A stretch of 64,000 bases of DNA from Bacteroidota bacterium (GTDB lineage: Bacteria; Bacteroidota; Bacteroidia; Bacteroidales; UBA10428). Both the position numbers and the translations under genes were made by a program. A model generated the notes under the pieces. The model made no database searches and was not told the origin of the DNA. It saw only the letters and a list, made by a program, of their open reading frames with translations. Of this stretch, positions 28,262 to 37,750 are shown in pieces. The first letter of the stretch is position 1. Every line of letters begins with the position of its first letter. The stretch covers positions 1 to 64,000 of the forward strand of contig JAEZZA010000012.1 in assembly GCA_023442525.1 (NCBI GenBank), written 5' to 3'.

Positions 28262-28325
28262 CAAATTATACAATTCCATATCCGGATAAATGGATTTATT
28301 TTCGATTGGCATGTACTATTTTATT
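28262..28325. promoter_or_regulatory. Predicted AraC-family operator copy 2 and susC promoter region
   Basis: The 28286-28325 segment repeats the 19906-19945 element (32/40 identities). Its half-sites are ATGGATTTATTTT (28290-28302) and ATGTACTATTTTA (28311-28323), again 21 bp apart. On the minus strand a TTTA overlaps the proximal half-site and a TATAATTTG -7-like element follows at 28270-28262, matching the layout at copy 1. The rest of the 306-bp gap (28184-28489) holds only this element and the divergent promoter. Confidence 0.65.
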
Positions 28326-28436
28326 GTTTTAGGTCTCAACACCTGAATAGTATATAATAATTGAATCATCCGGGCAGGATAGAAGGTGATGATAGTTGGA
28401 GCAAGGGTAGGATGATTTGATAATGATCAATCCGAT

Positions 28437-28466
28437 TTTGGCGGTTTTTTTAATTTATTATCTTTG
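28437..28466 (+). promoter_or_regulatory. Bacteroidota-type promoter for the beta-propeller gene
   Basis: TTTG (28437-28440) and TATCTTTG (28459-28466) are separated by 18 bp, a good match to the Bacteroidota housekeeping promoter. The start codon at 28490 follows 23 bp after the -7 element. Confidence 0.7.
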
Positions 28467-28489
28467 GTATCCGCATTAAAATAATCAAT

Positions 28490-30001
28490 ATGAAAATTCT
28501 GAGCCTTATGTTAGCATCTGCACTTATTTCCGCAAATGTGCAGGGTGGTAATCCTGTGGGAATTTTTGAAGGGTCTGCCGATATAGGCAACCCTAAAATT
28601 GCAGGTTCTGCCAGTTACAATGAATCAACACAGACATACACCCTGAAAGGTGGTGGTTATAATATCTGGTTTGAAAGAGACGAATTTCATTATGCCTACA
28701 ATAAGATTAAAGGTGATTTTATTCTTACCGCAAATTATGAATTTATCGGGAAGGGCGTAGATGCCCACCGTAAAATAGGCTGGATGGTGCGGGAATCAAT
28801 TGATGAAAATGCAGCTCATTGCAGTGCTGTCCTTCACGGTGACGGACTTACTGTTATGCAGTGGAGGCCTTTACGGGGAGCTTATATGAGAGACCCTCAG
28901 GACGAAATTTTTGCGCCGAAGCCGGGTTACCAGATTATACAACTGGAACGGCAGGGAAAGAACATGATTCTGAGAGCAGCACAGGTGGGAGAGCCTCTGC
29001 AGTTAATCGGCTCAACAGTTTTGAACGACATGCCGGATGAGGTTCTGGCAGGTTTGTTCATTTGCTCGCATAATCCCGATGTGGCTGAAGAAGCCCGAAT
29101 CTGGAACGTACGAATCGATAAACCCGTATCGGATGATTTTAATCCTTACCAAAACGGATGGATCGGTTGCAGGCTTGAGATCCTTGACGTATTCTCGGGT
29201 ATGCGTAAGGTAATACACGAATCGGACGGACGCTTTGAAGCTCCGAACTGGATGCCCGACGGAAAGAACCTTTTGTTTAATGAGGATGGTTCATTATATA
29301 CCATACCCGTTGAAGGAGGAACAACCGCGAAATTAAATACCGGATCTGCAAACCGCTTAAACAATGATCATGGTATTTCCTTCAATGGAAAGCAAATTGC
29401 AATCAGCCATCATCGTGATGGATTACCCGGTGGTGGTTCATCGGTATACGTATTACCCATTACCGGCGGTGAGCCTAAGCTCATCACTGAAAAAACCCCA
29501 TCATATTTCCATGGGTGGACAGGCGACGATAAATGGGTACTTTATGTAGCACAAAGAGATACCCCTATATATAATGTATATAAGAGTCCTGCGGCCGGGG
29601 GAAAAGAAGTACAGCTCACATTCTTCAAACATGGACATGTGGATGGACCGGAAGGATCACCCGACAATAAGTACATTTATTACAACGGCAGCCAGACCGG
29701 AACCATGCAATTGTACCGGATGAAAACAGATGGATCCGGAATTCAGCAGCTGACATTTGATGAGTATAACGACTGGTTTCCGCACATTTCTCCCGACGGT
29801 AAGTGGATACTCTTTATCTCGTTCCCGACTGAAATTGATCCGGATGACCATCCTTCTTACAAAAGGGTGATGCTCCGAATCATGCCGGCTTCCGGCGGAG
29901 CCCCACGTGTTGTGGCGTATCTGTACGGGGGACAGGGAACCATCAATGTACCATCGTGGTCGCCGGATAGTAAGAGAGTAACTTTTGTAAGCAATAAATG
30001 A
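28490..30001 (+). CDS. Exported TolB-like beta-propeller protein
   Basis: This 503-residue protein has an N-terminal signal (MKILSLMLASALISANVQG). Residues about 20-215 form a beta-sandwich resembling DUF1349/concanavalin-like modules (TLKGGGYNIWFERDEFHY; HRKIGWMVRESIDENAAHCS). Residues about 225-503 are WD40-like PD40/TolB propeller blades (FEAPNWMPDGKNLLFNEDGS; YNDWFPHISPDGKWILFIS; VPSWSPDSKRVTFVSNK). The gene ends with the last blade and has no C-terminal peptidase. Binding of a ligand or partner in the envelope is likely; no enzyme activity is evident. It is transcribed divergently from susC. Confidence 0.75.
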   Translation: MKILSLMLASALISANVQGGNPVGIFEGSADIGNPKIAGSASYNESTQTYTLKGGGYNIWFERDEFHYAYNKIKGDFILTANYEFIGKGVDAHRKIGWMVRESIDENAAHCSAVLHGDGLTVMQWRPLRGAYMRDPQDEIFAPKPGYQIIQLERQGKNMILRAAQVGEPLQLIGSTVLNDMPDEVLAGLFICSHNPDVAEEARIWNVRIDKPVSDDFNPYQNGWIGCRLEILDVFSGMRKVIHESDGRFEAPNWMPDGKNLLFNEDGSLYTIPVEGGTTAKLNTGSANRLNNDHGISFNGKQIAISHHRDGLPGGGSSVYVLPITGGEPKLITEKTPSYFHGWTGDDKWVLYVAQRDTPIYNVYKSPAAGGKEVQLTFFKHGHVDGPEGSPDNKYIYYNGSQTGTMQLYRMKTDGSGIQQLTFDEYNDWFPHISPDGKWILFISFPTEIDPDDHPSYKRVMLRIMPASGGAPRVVAYLYGGQGTINVPSWSPDSKRVTFVSNK

Positions 30002-30010
30002 CGAGAAAAC

Positions 30011-30058
30011 AATATGCCAATATGCCAATATGCCAATATGCCAATATGCCAATATGCT
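30011..30058. repeat. AATATGCC octamer tandem repeat, 6 units
   Basis: Six consecutive 8-bp units AATATGCC (the last is AATATGCT) follow immediately after the beta-propeller gene. This is perfect microsatellite structure in intergenic DNA, prone to copy-number change. Confidence 0.9.
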
Positions 30059-30074
30059 AATGTTTCAGAGTTTC

Positions 30075-30123
30075 AGGCTACAGGCTACAGCCTACAGGCT
30101 ACAGGCTACAGGCTACAGGCTAC
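30075..30123. repeat. AGGCTAC heptamer tandem repeat, 7 units
   Basis: Seven 7-bp units AGGCTAC, the third being AGCCTAC. The same heptamer recurs at 45901-45920 and as a single inverted unit near 4957. The following DNA to 30235 has looser GACTG-type repeats and no gene. Confidence 0.9.
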
Positions 30124-30263
30124 AGCAGAACAGATTATAAGGACAAGAGATACTGGAAGCTGGTGGTGTGGGATGAGAGAGGGTGTGGAAGAAACAAACG
30201 ACTGCCTGACTGAATGACTGCACGACTGATGGACTTAGAAGATATTATGATTAACCACTAAAT

Positions 30264-32159
30264 ATGATTGATATGAAGAACGTACTAATGTTATTAATTC
30301 TCATGATTCCATTGACTTTATTTGCACAGCAAAAGACAGTGAATATCATTCCGCAACCGGTTGATGTTCAGCTGTTGAATGGTACATGGACACTGACAGC
30401 CGACGCAACGGTTTCATTCAATAAGGATGAAGCCAAAGATGTTGCGGATAAGTTGGTAAATCGGTTGAATCCATCTACAGGGTTTAAGCTTTCTGCAAAA
30501 AAAGGTGGAAGCGGGAAAATTCAATTGATACTGAATGATAAGACTGATGCAAAAATCGGAACTGAGGGTTATACTTTAACCTCATCTTTGAAGGGAGTAA
30601 CAATAAACGCAAATACGCCTGCAGGTTTATTTTATGGAATACAGACGCTTATACAGTTGTTCCCTCCTGAAATTGAGAGCAAAACCGTGGAGAAAGCCGA
30701 CTGGACCATTCCCGAAGTAAAAATTACCGACTACCCACGTTTTGGATGGAGAGGCCTGATGCTGGATGTAAGCCGTAATTTCTTTACCAAAGAAGAAGTT
30801 AAGCGTTATCTGGATGAGATGACAAAATTCAAGTTCAATACATTTCACTGGCATTTAACCGATGACAACGGCTGGCGTATAGAGATCAAATCACTTCCAA
30901 AGCTCACCGAAGTCGGAGCATGGAGAGTGGAGCGTCATGGGCACTTTGGTGATCGTAAAGATCCGGAACCTGGTGAACCTGCTACAGTCGGAGGGTTTTA
31001 TACGCACGAAGATATCCGTGAAGTGATTGCTTATGCAAAGGAAAGAAACATTACCATAGTTCCCGAAATTGATGTGCCTGGTCACAGTATGGCTGCCCTT
31101 GCTGCCTACCCGGAACTCAGCACCCTTAAGGACCCGAATACGAAGGTAAATCCGGGCACCAACTTCTCTGAATGGTACGGAGACGGAACATTTAAAATGT
31201 TGATCGAGAACACCCTCAATCCATCAGATGAAAAGGTATATGAATTTCTCGACAAGGTTTTTACTGAAGTGGCCCAGTTATTTCCCGGTGATTATATTCA
31301 CGTGGGTGGCGATGAGTGTTATAAAGGCTACTGGAAGGAAGATCCGGGATGCCAGGCTTTGATGAAAAAGGAAGGGATGACGCATCTTGAAGAACTGCAG
31401 GGTTATTTCATGAAGAGGGTTGAAAAAATACTTACTGCCAAGGGCAAGAAGCTCCTTGGATGGGATGAAATTCTCGAAGGCGGAATTTCACCGGGTGCAA
31501 CAGTCATGAGCTGGCGAGGCATTAAAGCCAGTATTGAAGCTTCACAGCTCGGACACAACGTGGTTATGGCACCTACAACTTATGCATACATTGATTATAC
31601 CCAGGGTGATCCCACTGTTGATCCTCCGATTTATGACTGGCTGAGATTGAGAACCAGCTATAACTGGAATCCCATAGCTGAGGGTGCCATTGAAAAACAT
31701 ATTCTGGGAGGACAGGGAAATCTTTGGGCTGAACAGATTGAAACACTTCGTCATGCCGAATACATGACCTGGCCAAGAGGATGGGCGCTATCCGAAGTAT
31801 ACTGGTCGCCGAATGAAAAGAAAAACTGGGAAAATTTCGTAAAGCGGGTTGAAAACCAGTTTGTGCGTTCGGATTATGCTGTGGTGAATTACTCTAAGGC
31901 CATGTACGATGCCATTGTGAAAACCAGTATGAAAAACGGAAAAATGTGGATTGAAATGGATGCCGAAGTACCTGGAATAGATATTTATTATACCATTGAC
32001 GGCGGAATGCCTGATAATTATTCGCCCAAGTACGAAAAACCTTTTGAATTACCCGAAGGACCGATCACACTCAGGGTGGTTACCTACAGGGGTAAAAAGG
32101 AGACAGGCCATCTGATTACTCTGAAGCCTGAAGATCTGAAAGCCAGGATCGGAAGATAA
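30264..32159 (+). CDS. GH20 beta-N-acetylhexosaminidase, exported
   Basis: This 631-residue enzyme removes terminal GlcNAc or GalNAc from glycans. It has a signal peptide (MKNVLMLLILMIPLTLFAQQ; an ATG at 30273 is an equally good start), an N-terminal GH20b domain (about 22-150), then the catalytic barrel: WRGLMLDVSRNFFTKEEVKR, FNTFHWHLTDDNGWRIEI, VPEIDVPGHSMAALAAYPEL and the catalytic Asp-Glu pair in HVGGDECYKGYW. Conserved tryptophans appear in TVMSWRGIKAS and GGQGNLWAEQI. A short C-terminal beta module follows (about 555-631). It is not in an operon and ends in a strong terminator. Confidence 0.92.
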   Translation: MIDMKNVLMLLILMIPLTLFAQQKTVNIIPQPVDVQLLNGTWTLTADATVSFNKDEAKDVADKLVNRLNPSTGFKLSAKKGGSGKIQLILNDKTDAKIGTEGYTLTSSLKGVTINANTPAGLFYGIQTLIQLFPPEIESKTVEKADWTIPEVKITDYPRFGWRGLMLDVSRNFFTKEEVKRYLDEMTKFKFNTFHWHLTDDNGWRIEIKSLPKLTEVGAWRVERHGHFGDRKDPEPGEPATVGGFYTHEDIREVIAYAKERNITIVPEIDVPGHSMAALAAYPELSTLKDPNTKVNPGTNFSEWYGDGTFKMLIENTLNPSDEKVYEFLDKVFTEVAQLFPGDYIHVGGDECYKGYWKEDPGCQALMKKEGMTHLEELQGYFMKRVEKILTAKGKKLLGWDEILEGGISPGATVMSWRGIKASIEASQLGHNVVMAPTTYAYIDYTQGDPTVDPPIYDWLRLRTSYNWNPIAEGAIEKHILGGQGNLWAEQIETLRHAEYMTWPRGWALSEVYWSPNEKKNWENFVKRVENQFVRSDYAVVNYSKAMYDAIVKTSMKNGKMWIEMDAEVPGIDIYYTIDGGMPDNYSPKYEKPFELPEGPITLRVVTYRGKKETGHLITLKPEDLKARIGR

Positions 32160-32173
32160 TAAAGACTGATAAT

Positions 32174-32205
32174 TCCGGCGGAGCATGTGCTCTGCCGGAT
32201 TTTTT
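32174..32205 (+). terminator. Rho-independent terminator after the GH20 gene
   Basis: TCCGGC-GGAGCA pairs with TGCTCT-GCCGGA around a 2-nt loop (one G-U pair), followed by a six-base T run. Its tail overlaps the stop codon of the convergent menE gene. Confidence 0.88.
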
Positions 32206-33274
32206 AAAGCATTGCGATCAGCGATTTGCGGTCGATTTTTAGTGCTTCGTTACGCGGAAATTTTGGTACCAACAGTAAGTCTCTGCATTTCCACCTGCGG
32301 GGAAGGATGGTGTTCAATTCGTTTTTCAAAATTTCCGGATCTCCTGAGAACTGACCTTTCTCCATTACCAGAACAAGTTTATGGCCGAATTTAGGGTCTT
32401 TGATTCCAACAGCAACACATTCCCGCCCCGTTTTCTGAGCAATTAACCGTTCCACTTCCTCGGGAACAATTTTAATACCTCCGGAATTTATCAGGTTATC
32501 AAAGCGGCCCAGCCATCTGAAGGTATGATTGTCGATCAAATCAATCAGATCGTTGGTCACAATCTTTCCGGGAAGCCATTGGGCTTCAATAATCAGACAA
32601 CCCCGGTTATCGCAACCGACTTCCACGCCCGGAACAGTATGATATTCTTTTTGTGGTTCGGGTTTGTTAAGCCTCCGGAGTGCAATATGAGATGACGATT
32701 CTGCCATTCCGTATGTTGCATAAGTCTCTGTAGATGTGTCGGCCATCAGGTTTTCGAGTTCAATGCTGACTTCGGCACCTCCTATCAGGAGAACGCGTAT
32801 CCTTTCGTTAAATTTGTGGCATATAGCCAGGTTAAGCACTTGCAACGGAACCATAGCCGCAAAATCCACAACAGGTAGCATTTCAATTTCAGGCATGCTT
32901 TTCGGTTCCACTATATACAGGTTCAACCCGCATACCATACTTCGCACCAGCATCATTTTTCCTGCTATGTAATCTACGGGCATACAAAGCAATGCGGTAT
33001 CGCCTTCCCTGATATTCAGGTAGTCGCAGGTATTTTTAGCAGATTGCATCATGGAAACTTTAGGAAGCCTGATTTCCTTGGGTTTTCCCGTAGTGCCCGA
33101 CGAATACTGAATGATTTCCGGCTGATCGCTGAGCCAGTTGATAATAAACCTGTAGATTTCTTTTTCCCATGGATTTATGACCGATACAATCTGCTGGGAG
33201 CTAAATGCAAGCAAGTCTTTCCAGTCGTATCGTTTCCCGTTAATCGTCAGGCCCAGTTTCCAACTTTCCATCAT
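32204..33274 (-). CDS. menE: o-Succinylbenzoate--CoA ligase
   Basis: This is a 356-residue adenylate-forming enzyme, short for the superfamily but usual for Bacteroidota MenE. The P-loop motif is IQYSSGTTGKPKEIRLP; further core motifs are ATYGMAESSSHIALR and the hinge region FRWLGRFDNLINSGGIKIVPEEVE. It activates o-succinylbenzoate to its CoA thioester in menaquinone synthesis. It is the last gene of the men operon, overlapping menC by 4 bp (ATGA-type). Confidence 0.88.
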   Translation of the reverse strand: MMESWKLGLTINGKRYDWKDLLAFSSQQIVSVINPWEKEIYRFIINWLSDQPEIIQYSSGTTGKPKEIRLPKVSMMQSAKNTCDYLNIREGDTALLCMPVDYIAGKMMLVRSMVCGLNLYIVEPKSMPEIEMLPVVDFAAMVPLQVLNLAICHKFNERIRVLLIGGAEVSIELENLMADTSTETYATYGMAESSSHIALRRLNKPEPQKEYHTVPGVEVGCDNRGCLIIEAQWLPGKIVTNDLIDLIDNHTFRWLGRFDNLINSGGIKIVPEEVERLIAQKTGRECVAVGIKDPKFGHKLVLVMEKGQFSGDPEILKNELNTILPRRWKCRDLLLVPKFPRNEALKIDRKSLIAML

Positions 33275-34329
33275 TCAATTTGTAAAGGAGTCAAATCCCA
33301 TTTCCTTTCAGGATCGTGGTAAAGCCGTTCTCCATTCATATAAAGGGGCGAGCGGATGTTGTTGTTATATAATGAACCGGTACTTAAGCCGTGATAAATC
33401 TCGTTTTTAAGCGTATAGGTCCATTGTGCAATGGCATTAAGACCAATGTTGGTTTCCAGGCTCGATGTAACCCACCAGCCGGCATTCATTTCACCTGCCA
33501 GGTTAAGCCACTCTTTTGTTGCAGCTATTCCTCCAAGCAATCCCGGTTTAAGCACCAGGTAAGCCGGTTTAATTGCCTCCAGCAGTTTCCTTCGGGCGGC
33601 CGTGGTGTGTTTTCCTATCAGTTCTTCATCAAGAGCAACAGGTATCGGAGAGGATCTGCAAATTCTGGCCATTTCTTCGGGATTTCCGGCAGCAATCGGT
33701 TGTTCAACGCTATGAATATGATATTCCGATAATATTTTGAGTACTTCCAAAGCTTCTGAATGGGTAAATGCACCATTCGCATCAACTCGCAATTCGAGTT
33801 CATCGGCCGTGCAATACTCTCTGATGAATTTTAATACCTCAATTTCTTCCCTGAGGTCGAGTGCCCCTATTTTAAGTTTCAGACATGTAAATCCATCCGT
33901 AAGTTTCTGACGGATCTGCCTGATCATCTCATTTTTGTCCGACATCCATATCAGTCCGTTGATGCGTATGGAATCTTTTCCTTCAGTGAATTGTGAAGGC
34001 TGGAAAATTTTCGAGCCATTTGCTCTCAGATCATTCCAGGCCGTTTCCAGGGCAAAGTTTATGGAAGGCCAGTCGACCAGAGAGTTATCCGTATAATAAT
34101 CCCCCTGGTTGATTCGGTCGATAGTCTGTGACAATTTGGTATTAAAACCCCTGACATCGTCGAAACTTAATCCGGGAAATACCGAACACTCACCAATTCC
34201 GGCTACAGAGGGATCGTCGTCATGATATAAAATAATATATTGTACTTTCTTTGATAGATGAGTTCCGCGTGAAGTGGTTGCCGGACGCTGGAATTTGAAT
34301 TCAAGTACTTCGGTTCGCGCTTTGATCAT
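33271..34329 (-). CDS. menC: o-Succinylbenzoate synthase
   Basis: This is a 352-residue enolase-superfamily enzyme that dehydrates SHCHC to o-succinylbenzoate. The proton-abstracting Lys motif is FTCLKLKIGALD, and metal ligands are in LELRVDANGAFTH, HSVEQPIAAG and PVALDEELIG. The second catalytic Lys is in YLVLKPGLLGG. The length and motifs are normal. It overlaps both neighbours by 4 bp, so it is translationally coupled in the men operon. Confidence 0.9.
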   Translation of the reverse strand: MIKARTEVLEFKFQRPATTSRGTHLSKKVQYIILYHDDDPSVAGIGECSVFPGLSFDDVRGFNTKLSQTIDRINQGDYYTDNSLVDWPSINFALETAWNDLRANGSKIFQPSQFTEGKDSIRINGLIWMSDKNEMIRQIRQKLTDGFTCLKLKIGALDLREEIEVLKFIREYCTADELELRVDANGAFTHSEALEVLKILSEYHIHSVEQPIAAGNPEEMARICRSSPIPVALDEELIGKHTTAARRKLLEAIKPAYLVLKPGLLGGIAATKEWLNLAGEMNAGWWVTSSLETNIGLNAIAQWTYTLKNEIYHGLSTGSLYNNNIRSPLYMNGERLYHDPERKWDLTPLQIE

Positions 34330-35237
34330 TTTAAAATGAGTCCGATTCCAAAGGTTAACGAAAAAGCAAATGTATTTAGAGCCAGTTTTTTCAGTTCCTG
34401 GTTAAGCTCAACAGGATTAGTGTTTTTCATTACAACGATCACGTTGATTGCAAAAAGCGGGCAGGTGAGGATAAAAAGTAACTGGAAAACCGAATCAAAT
34501 TTCACTATCGTATAAATAGCAGAAAAAGCCATTGACAATGTAATCAGAGTCATGTGATAGTACTTCGCCGCTTTGCTGCCGATATAAACTACCAGAGTTC
34601 TTTTCCCCGAGCGGGTATCATTTTCTATATCGCGCATGTTATTCAGGTTTAGTACTCCCGAACTCAGCAGGCCAATTGCCGCGGCGGGAAGAAGTACCCA
34701 CGGGTCGAAGTTCAGCGTGTGCAGGTAATATGTTCCTGCCACACCCACGATTCCAAAATACACGAATACAAAGACATCACCAAGTCCAATATAACCATAA
34801 GGTTTTTTCCCAATGGTATATTTAACGGCAGCATAAATTGCCGAAAGTCCAAGCAAAAAGAAAAACAGTATAGTTTTCCAACCTATCGGATGCAAGCCTG
34901 TGAAGATAAGAAGTGAACCTGTTACTAATGAAAGGAATACGAAAATGCCGATCATGATCCGCATTTCAAAACGCGTAACCAATCCGCTTGTGGTCACCCT
35001 CTGAGGTCCTATCCGGTATTTGTTGTCGGTTCCTTTCACCGCGTCGCCGTAATCATTGGCCAGGTTCGACAAAATCTGAAGGAACAGGGTAGTAAGTGTA
35101 GCCAGTATGAAGATATACCATTTAAAAGCACCCTCAGCATAAGCCAGGAAACTGCCGAGGATGGCACTGGAAAGTGCCAAAGGCAAGGTTCTAAGCCGAA
35201 AGGCCTTTATCCATAGTCTTAATTTATTCATATACAT
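34326..35237 (-). CDS. menA: 1,4-Dihydroxy-2-naphthoate polyprenyltransferase
   Basis: This is a UbiA-family membrane prenyltransferase of about 303 residues with eight to nine helices. The first Asp-rich motif is NLANDYGDAVKGTDNKYRIG and the second is NNMRDIENDTRSGKRTLV. It attaches the polyprenyl chain to DHNA. I use the ATG at 35237 (MYMNKLRLWIKAFRLRTLP); the frame opens earlier, at 35291, but that start lies inside menB and adds residues not expected in MenA. An ATG at 35231 is also possible. Confidence 0.88.
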   Translation of the reverse strand: MYMNKLRLWIKAFRLRTLPLALSSAILGSFLAYAEGAFKWYIFILATLTTLFLQILSNLANDYGDAVKGTDNKYRIGPQRVTTSGLVTRFEMRIMIGIFVFLSLVTGSLLIFTGLHPIGWKTILFFFLLGLSAIYAAVKYTIGKKPYGYIGLGDVFVFVYFGIVGVAGTYYLHTLNFDPWVLLPAAAIGLLSSGVLNLNNMRDIENDTRSGKRTLVVYIGSKAAKYYHMTLITLSMAFSAIYTIVKFDSVFQLLFILTCPLFAINVIVVMKNTNPVELNQELKKLALNTFAFSLTFGIGLILK

Positions 35238-35244
35238 CAGGTAG

Positions 35245-36072
35245 TCAGGGCAACCTGGGAAATTTTTTAAAATCGGGCTTCCGTTTTTCAAGGAAGGCTT
35301 TCTTTCCTTCCTGTGCTTCTTCAGTCATGTAATAGAGCATGGTTGCATTCCCCGCCAATTCCTGTATCCCGGCCTGTCCGTCGAGTTCCGCGTTCAATCC
35401 TGCTTTGATCATGCGAAGAGCTACGGGACTATGCTGCATTATTTTCTTACACCAGGCAACCGTCTCATCTTCTAAAACATCAAATGGCACTACCTTGTTC
35501 ACCAAACCCATTTCGAGGGCTTCTTTTGCCGAATACTGATCACAAAGAAACCAGATCTCGCGGGCTTTCTTTTGTCCCACTATTCTTGCCAGGTACGATG
35601 AGCCGAAACCGGCGTCAAAACTGCCAACTTTTGGTCCGGTTTGTCCGAAAATGGCATTTTCCGAGGCAACCGAGAGATCACAGACTACATGAAGTACATG
35701 GCCTCCGCCAATAGCGTATCCATTGACCATGGCTATCACAGGTTTCGGGATCGAACGGATCAGCTTCTGCATATCAAGTATGTTAAGCCTGGGAACGCCA
35801 TCTTTGCCCACATATCCGGCAATGCCCTTAACATTCTGATCACCTCCGCTACAGAAAGCTTTATCGCCGCTTCCCGTGATAATCACTACAGCTATATCGG
35901 GATTTTCGCGGCAATGAACCATGGCATCACACATTTCACGGGTAGTATCAGGGGTAAAGGCGTTCCTGTATCTCGGCCGGTTAATGGTAATTCGGGCAAT
36001 GCCTTCGTAAAAATCAAAAAGTATATCGGAGTATTGTTTTATGGAAGTCCAGTTTCTATGCTCTTTCATCAC
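35245..36072 (-). CDS. menB: 1,4-Dihydroxy-2-naphthoyl-CoA synthase
   Basis: This 275-residue crotonase-fold enzyme closes the naphthoquinol ring from o-succinylbenzoyl-CoA. Motifs include [11 protein letters not shown] (oxyanion hole), [17 protein letters not shown] and [21 protein letters not shown], which carries the MenB-specific Asp region. The length is typical. It sits between menD (16 bp) and menA (7 bp). Confidence 0.93.
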   Translation of the reverse strand: MMKEHRNWTSIKQYSDILFDFYEGIARITINRPRYRNAFTPDTTREMCDAMVHCRENPDIAVVIITGSGDKAFCSGGDQNVKGIAGYVGKDGVPRLNILDMQKLIRSIPKPVIAMVNGYAIGGGHVLHVVCDLSVASENAIFGQTGPKVGSFDAGFGSSYLARIVGQKKAREIWFLCDQYSAKEALEMGLVNKVVPFDVLEDETVAWCKKIMQHSPVALRMIKAGLNAELDGQAGIQELAGNATMLYYMTEEAQEGKKAFLEKRKPDFKKFPRLP

Positions 36073-36088
36073 GCAGCTTAATATTTTG

Positions 36089-37750
36089 TTATGAGGGCAA
36101 CATCAGGTTTCTGAATGCAGCAGCGCTTGCTACAGCATCTGTTCTTATCTCAAGTATTGTTGCCGTTTTCTGCCGGCCTGTAAGTGACTGCCATTGCACA
36201 GCCAGCGTCTTCTCATCGGCGGCAAACAGATACTTTAATCCATAAGCCTCAGCTAATTTAGCAATATTTACCGGATGGTTTGCTTCGATAAACTTTTTAA
36301 AACCCGGATGTTCCGAAGGACCCTTGATGATGTGGAATATGCCACCACCCAGGTTATTTACCACAACTATCCTGAGGTTAGCAGGCAATTCCCGGTTCCA
36401 CAGTCCGTTTGAATCGTACAGAAAACCCAGATCACCCACAATGGCAATGGTAAGATTTTTTGAAGCATACGCTATTCCTGCAGCAGTTGATATACTTCCG
36501 TCGATGCCGGAAACCCCACGGTTTGAATAATACTGCGCTTTGGGATTAACCGGCAGAAGCTGCGAATATCGGATTACACTGCTATTTCCCAGAATCACAT
36601 TTGCACCGTCGGAAATTGACATCAGGATGTTTTTAAATACCAATGAATCGGTAAATGTCATTTCCGAAAACCTTTTTAAAGCTTTTTTCAGTGCTTCATC
36701 ACGCCGCTTGTGCCAGGCAAGACTGTAACTTTCGGCATCACGAGAAACCGATTTCTTAAGCATTTTATATACAACGGCAGCAGGATAAGGAATAAATCCG
36801 TTTGCAAGTTTGAATGTGTCAATTACTTTATCGCCGGGACCAATACGCCAGCAGGCTGTTTTTCCGGCACGACGCAAATATCCTGTCAGGGCTTTTGAAA
36901 CAACCTGTCCCCCGCTGTGAAGAATCAGATCGGGATATTCGGGGCTTTTACCTCGACTTACCGATAATATCAGGTTGGAATTCTGAATAACCGCCGGATC
37001 GGGGATATTTGATATGTTTTCGGCAATGACAACCACCCTGGGATCGGCTGCCAGAGCTTTGATATATTTGATCGTTTCTGACCCGGGAAAATCCTGGCCA
37101 TGTATGATCATTATTTTTGCTGCACGGTTCCAGGCATTTATGAGTTCATCGGGCAGTTTGACCTGCAGGGCAGCTGATGAGGCTTGAATAATTTTTACAT
37201 CCGAAGGCGAAGGAAGAGTATCATATAGTGGCTCGGTAAGTGGAACATTAATATGAACCGGGCCATTAACGTTTCCGGTACAAATATTAATGGCATCGTT
37301 CACGCACCGGTGAGTATACCACAGATCTTCATCTGTGGCAATATACTGGGGAAGTTCAAACGACGAACGGATATAACCGTTATATATCCCGTTCTGGTGC
37401 AAGGTCTGGTTATCCTGCTGATCGATCCATTCGCGCGGACGGTCGGCTGTAACAACTAACAGGGGGATCTCCTGGTAATATGCTTCGGCAATAGCCGGAG
37501 CATAGTTAAGTACTGCCGTTCCTGAGGTACATATAATAACTGCAGGAGTACGCTGATGAGCCGATATGCCCAGTGCGAAATATGCCGCGCTGCGTTCATC
37601 CACTATACTTATGCAATTATCGCCGAATAATTCGTAGAAAGCCTTGATCAACGGGGCACTCCTTGACCCCGGAGAAATCACGATATGTTTAATGTTTCTT
37701 TTTTTACAAATGGCGGCAAGGTCGGTGATATGTTGCTTTGGGTGCGGCAT
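36089..37750 (-). CDS. menD: SEPHCHC synthase (2-oxoglutarate decarboxylase type)
   Basis: This 553-residue ThDP enzyme joins 2-oxoglutarate and isochorismate. Visible parts are the N-terminal [18 protein letters not shown] and [15 protein letters not shown] (catalytic Glu region), the [18 protein letters not shown] segment, and the C-terminal ThDP/Mg binding motif [15 protein letters not shown] with [13 protein letters not shown]. The length is normal. It overlaps menF by a single base. Confidence 0.93.
   Translation of the reverse strand: MPHPKQHITDLAAICKKRNIKHIVISPGSRSAPLIKAFYELFGDNCISIVDERSAAYFALGISAHQRTPAVIICTSGTAVLNYAPAIAEAYYQEIPLLVVTADRPREWIDQQDNQTLHQNGIYNGYIRSSFELPQYIATDEDLWYTHRCVNDAINICTGNVNGPVHINVPLTEPLYDTLPSPSDVKIIQASSAALQVKLPDELINAWNRAAKIMIIHGQDFPGSETIKYIKALAADPRVVVIAENISNIPDPAVIQNSNLILSVSRGKSPEYPDLILHSGGQVVSKALTGYLRRAGKTACWRIGPGDKVIDTFKLANGFIPYPAAVVYKMLKKSVSRDAESYSLAWHKRRDEALKKALKRFSEMTFTDSLVFKNILMSISDGANVILGNSSVIRYSQLLPVNPKAQYYSNRGVSGIDGSISTAAGIAYASKNLTIAIVGDLGFLYDSNGLWNRELPANLRIVVVNNLGGGIFHIIKGPSEHPGFKKFIEANHPVNIAKLAEAYGLKYLFAADEKTLAVQWQSLTGRQKTATILEIRTDAVASAAAFRNLMLPS

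Noticed and set aside
30011..30123. CRISPR array
   Set aside because: Units are 7-8 bp and contiguous with no spacers, and no cas genes are near.
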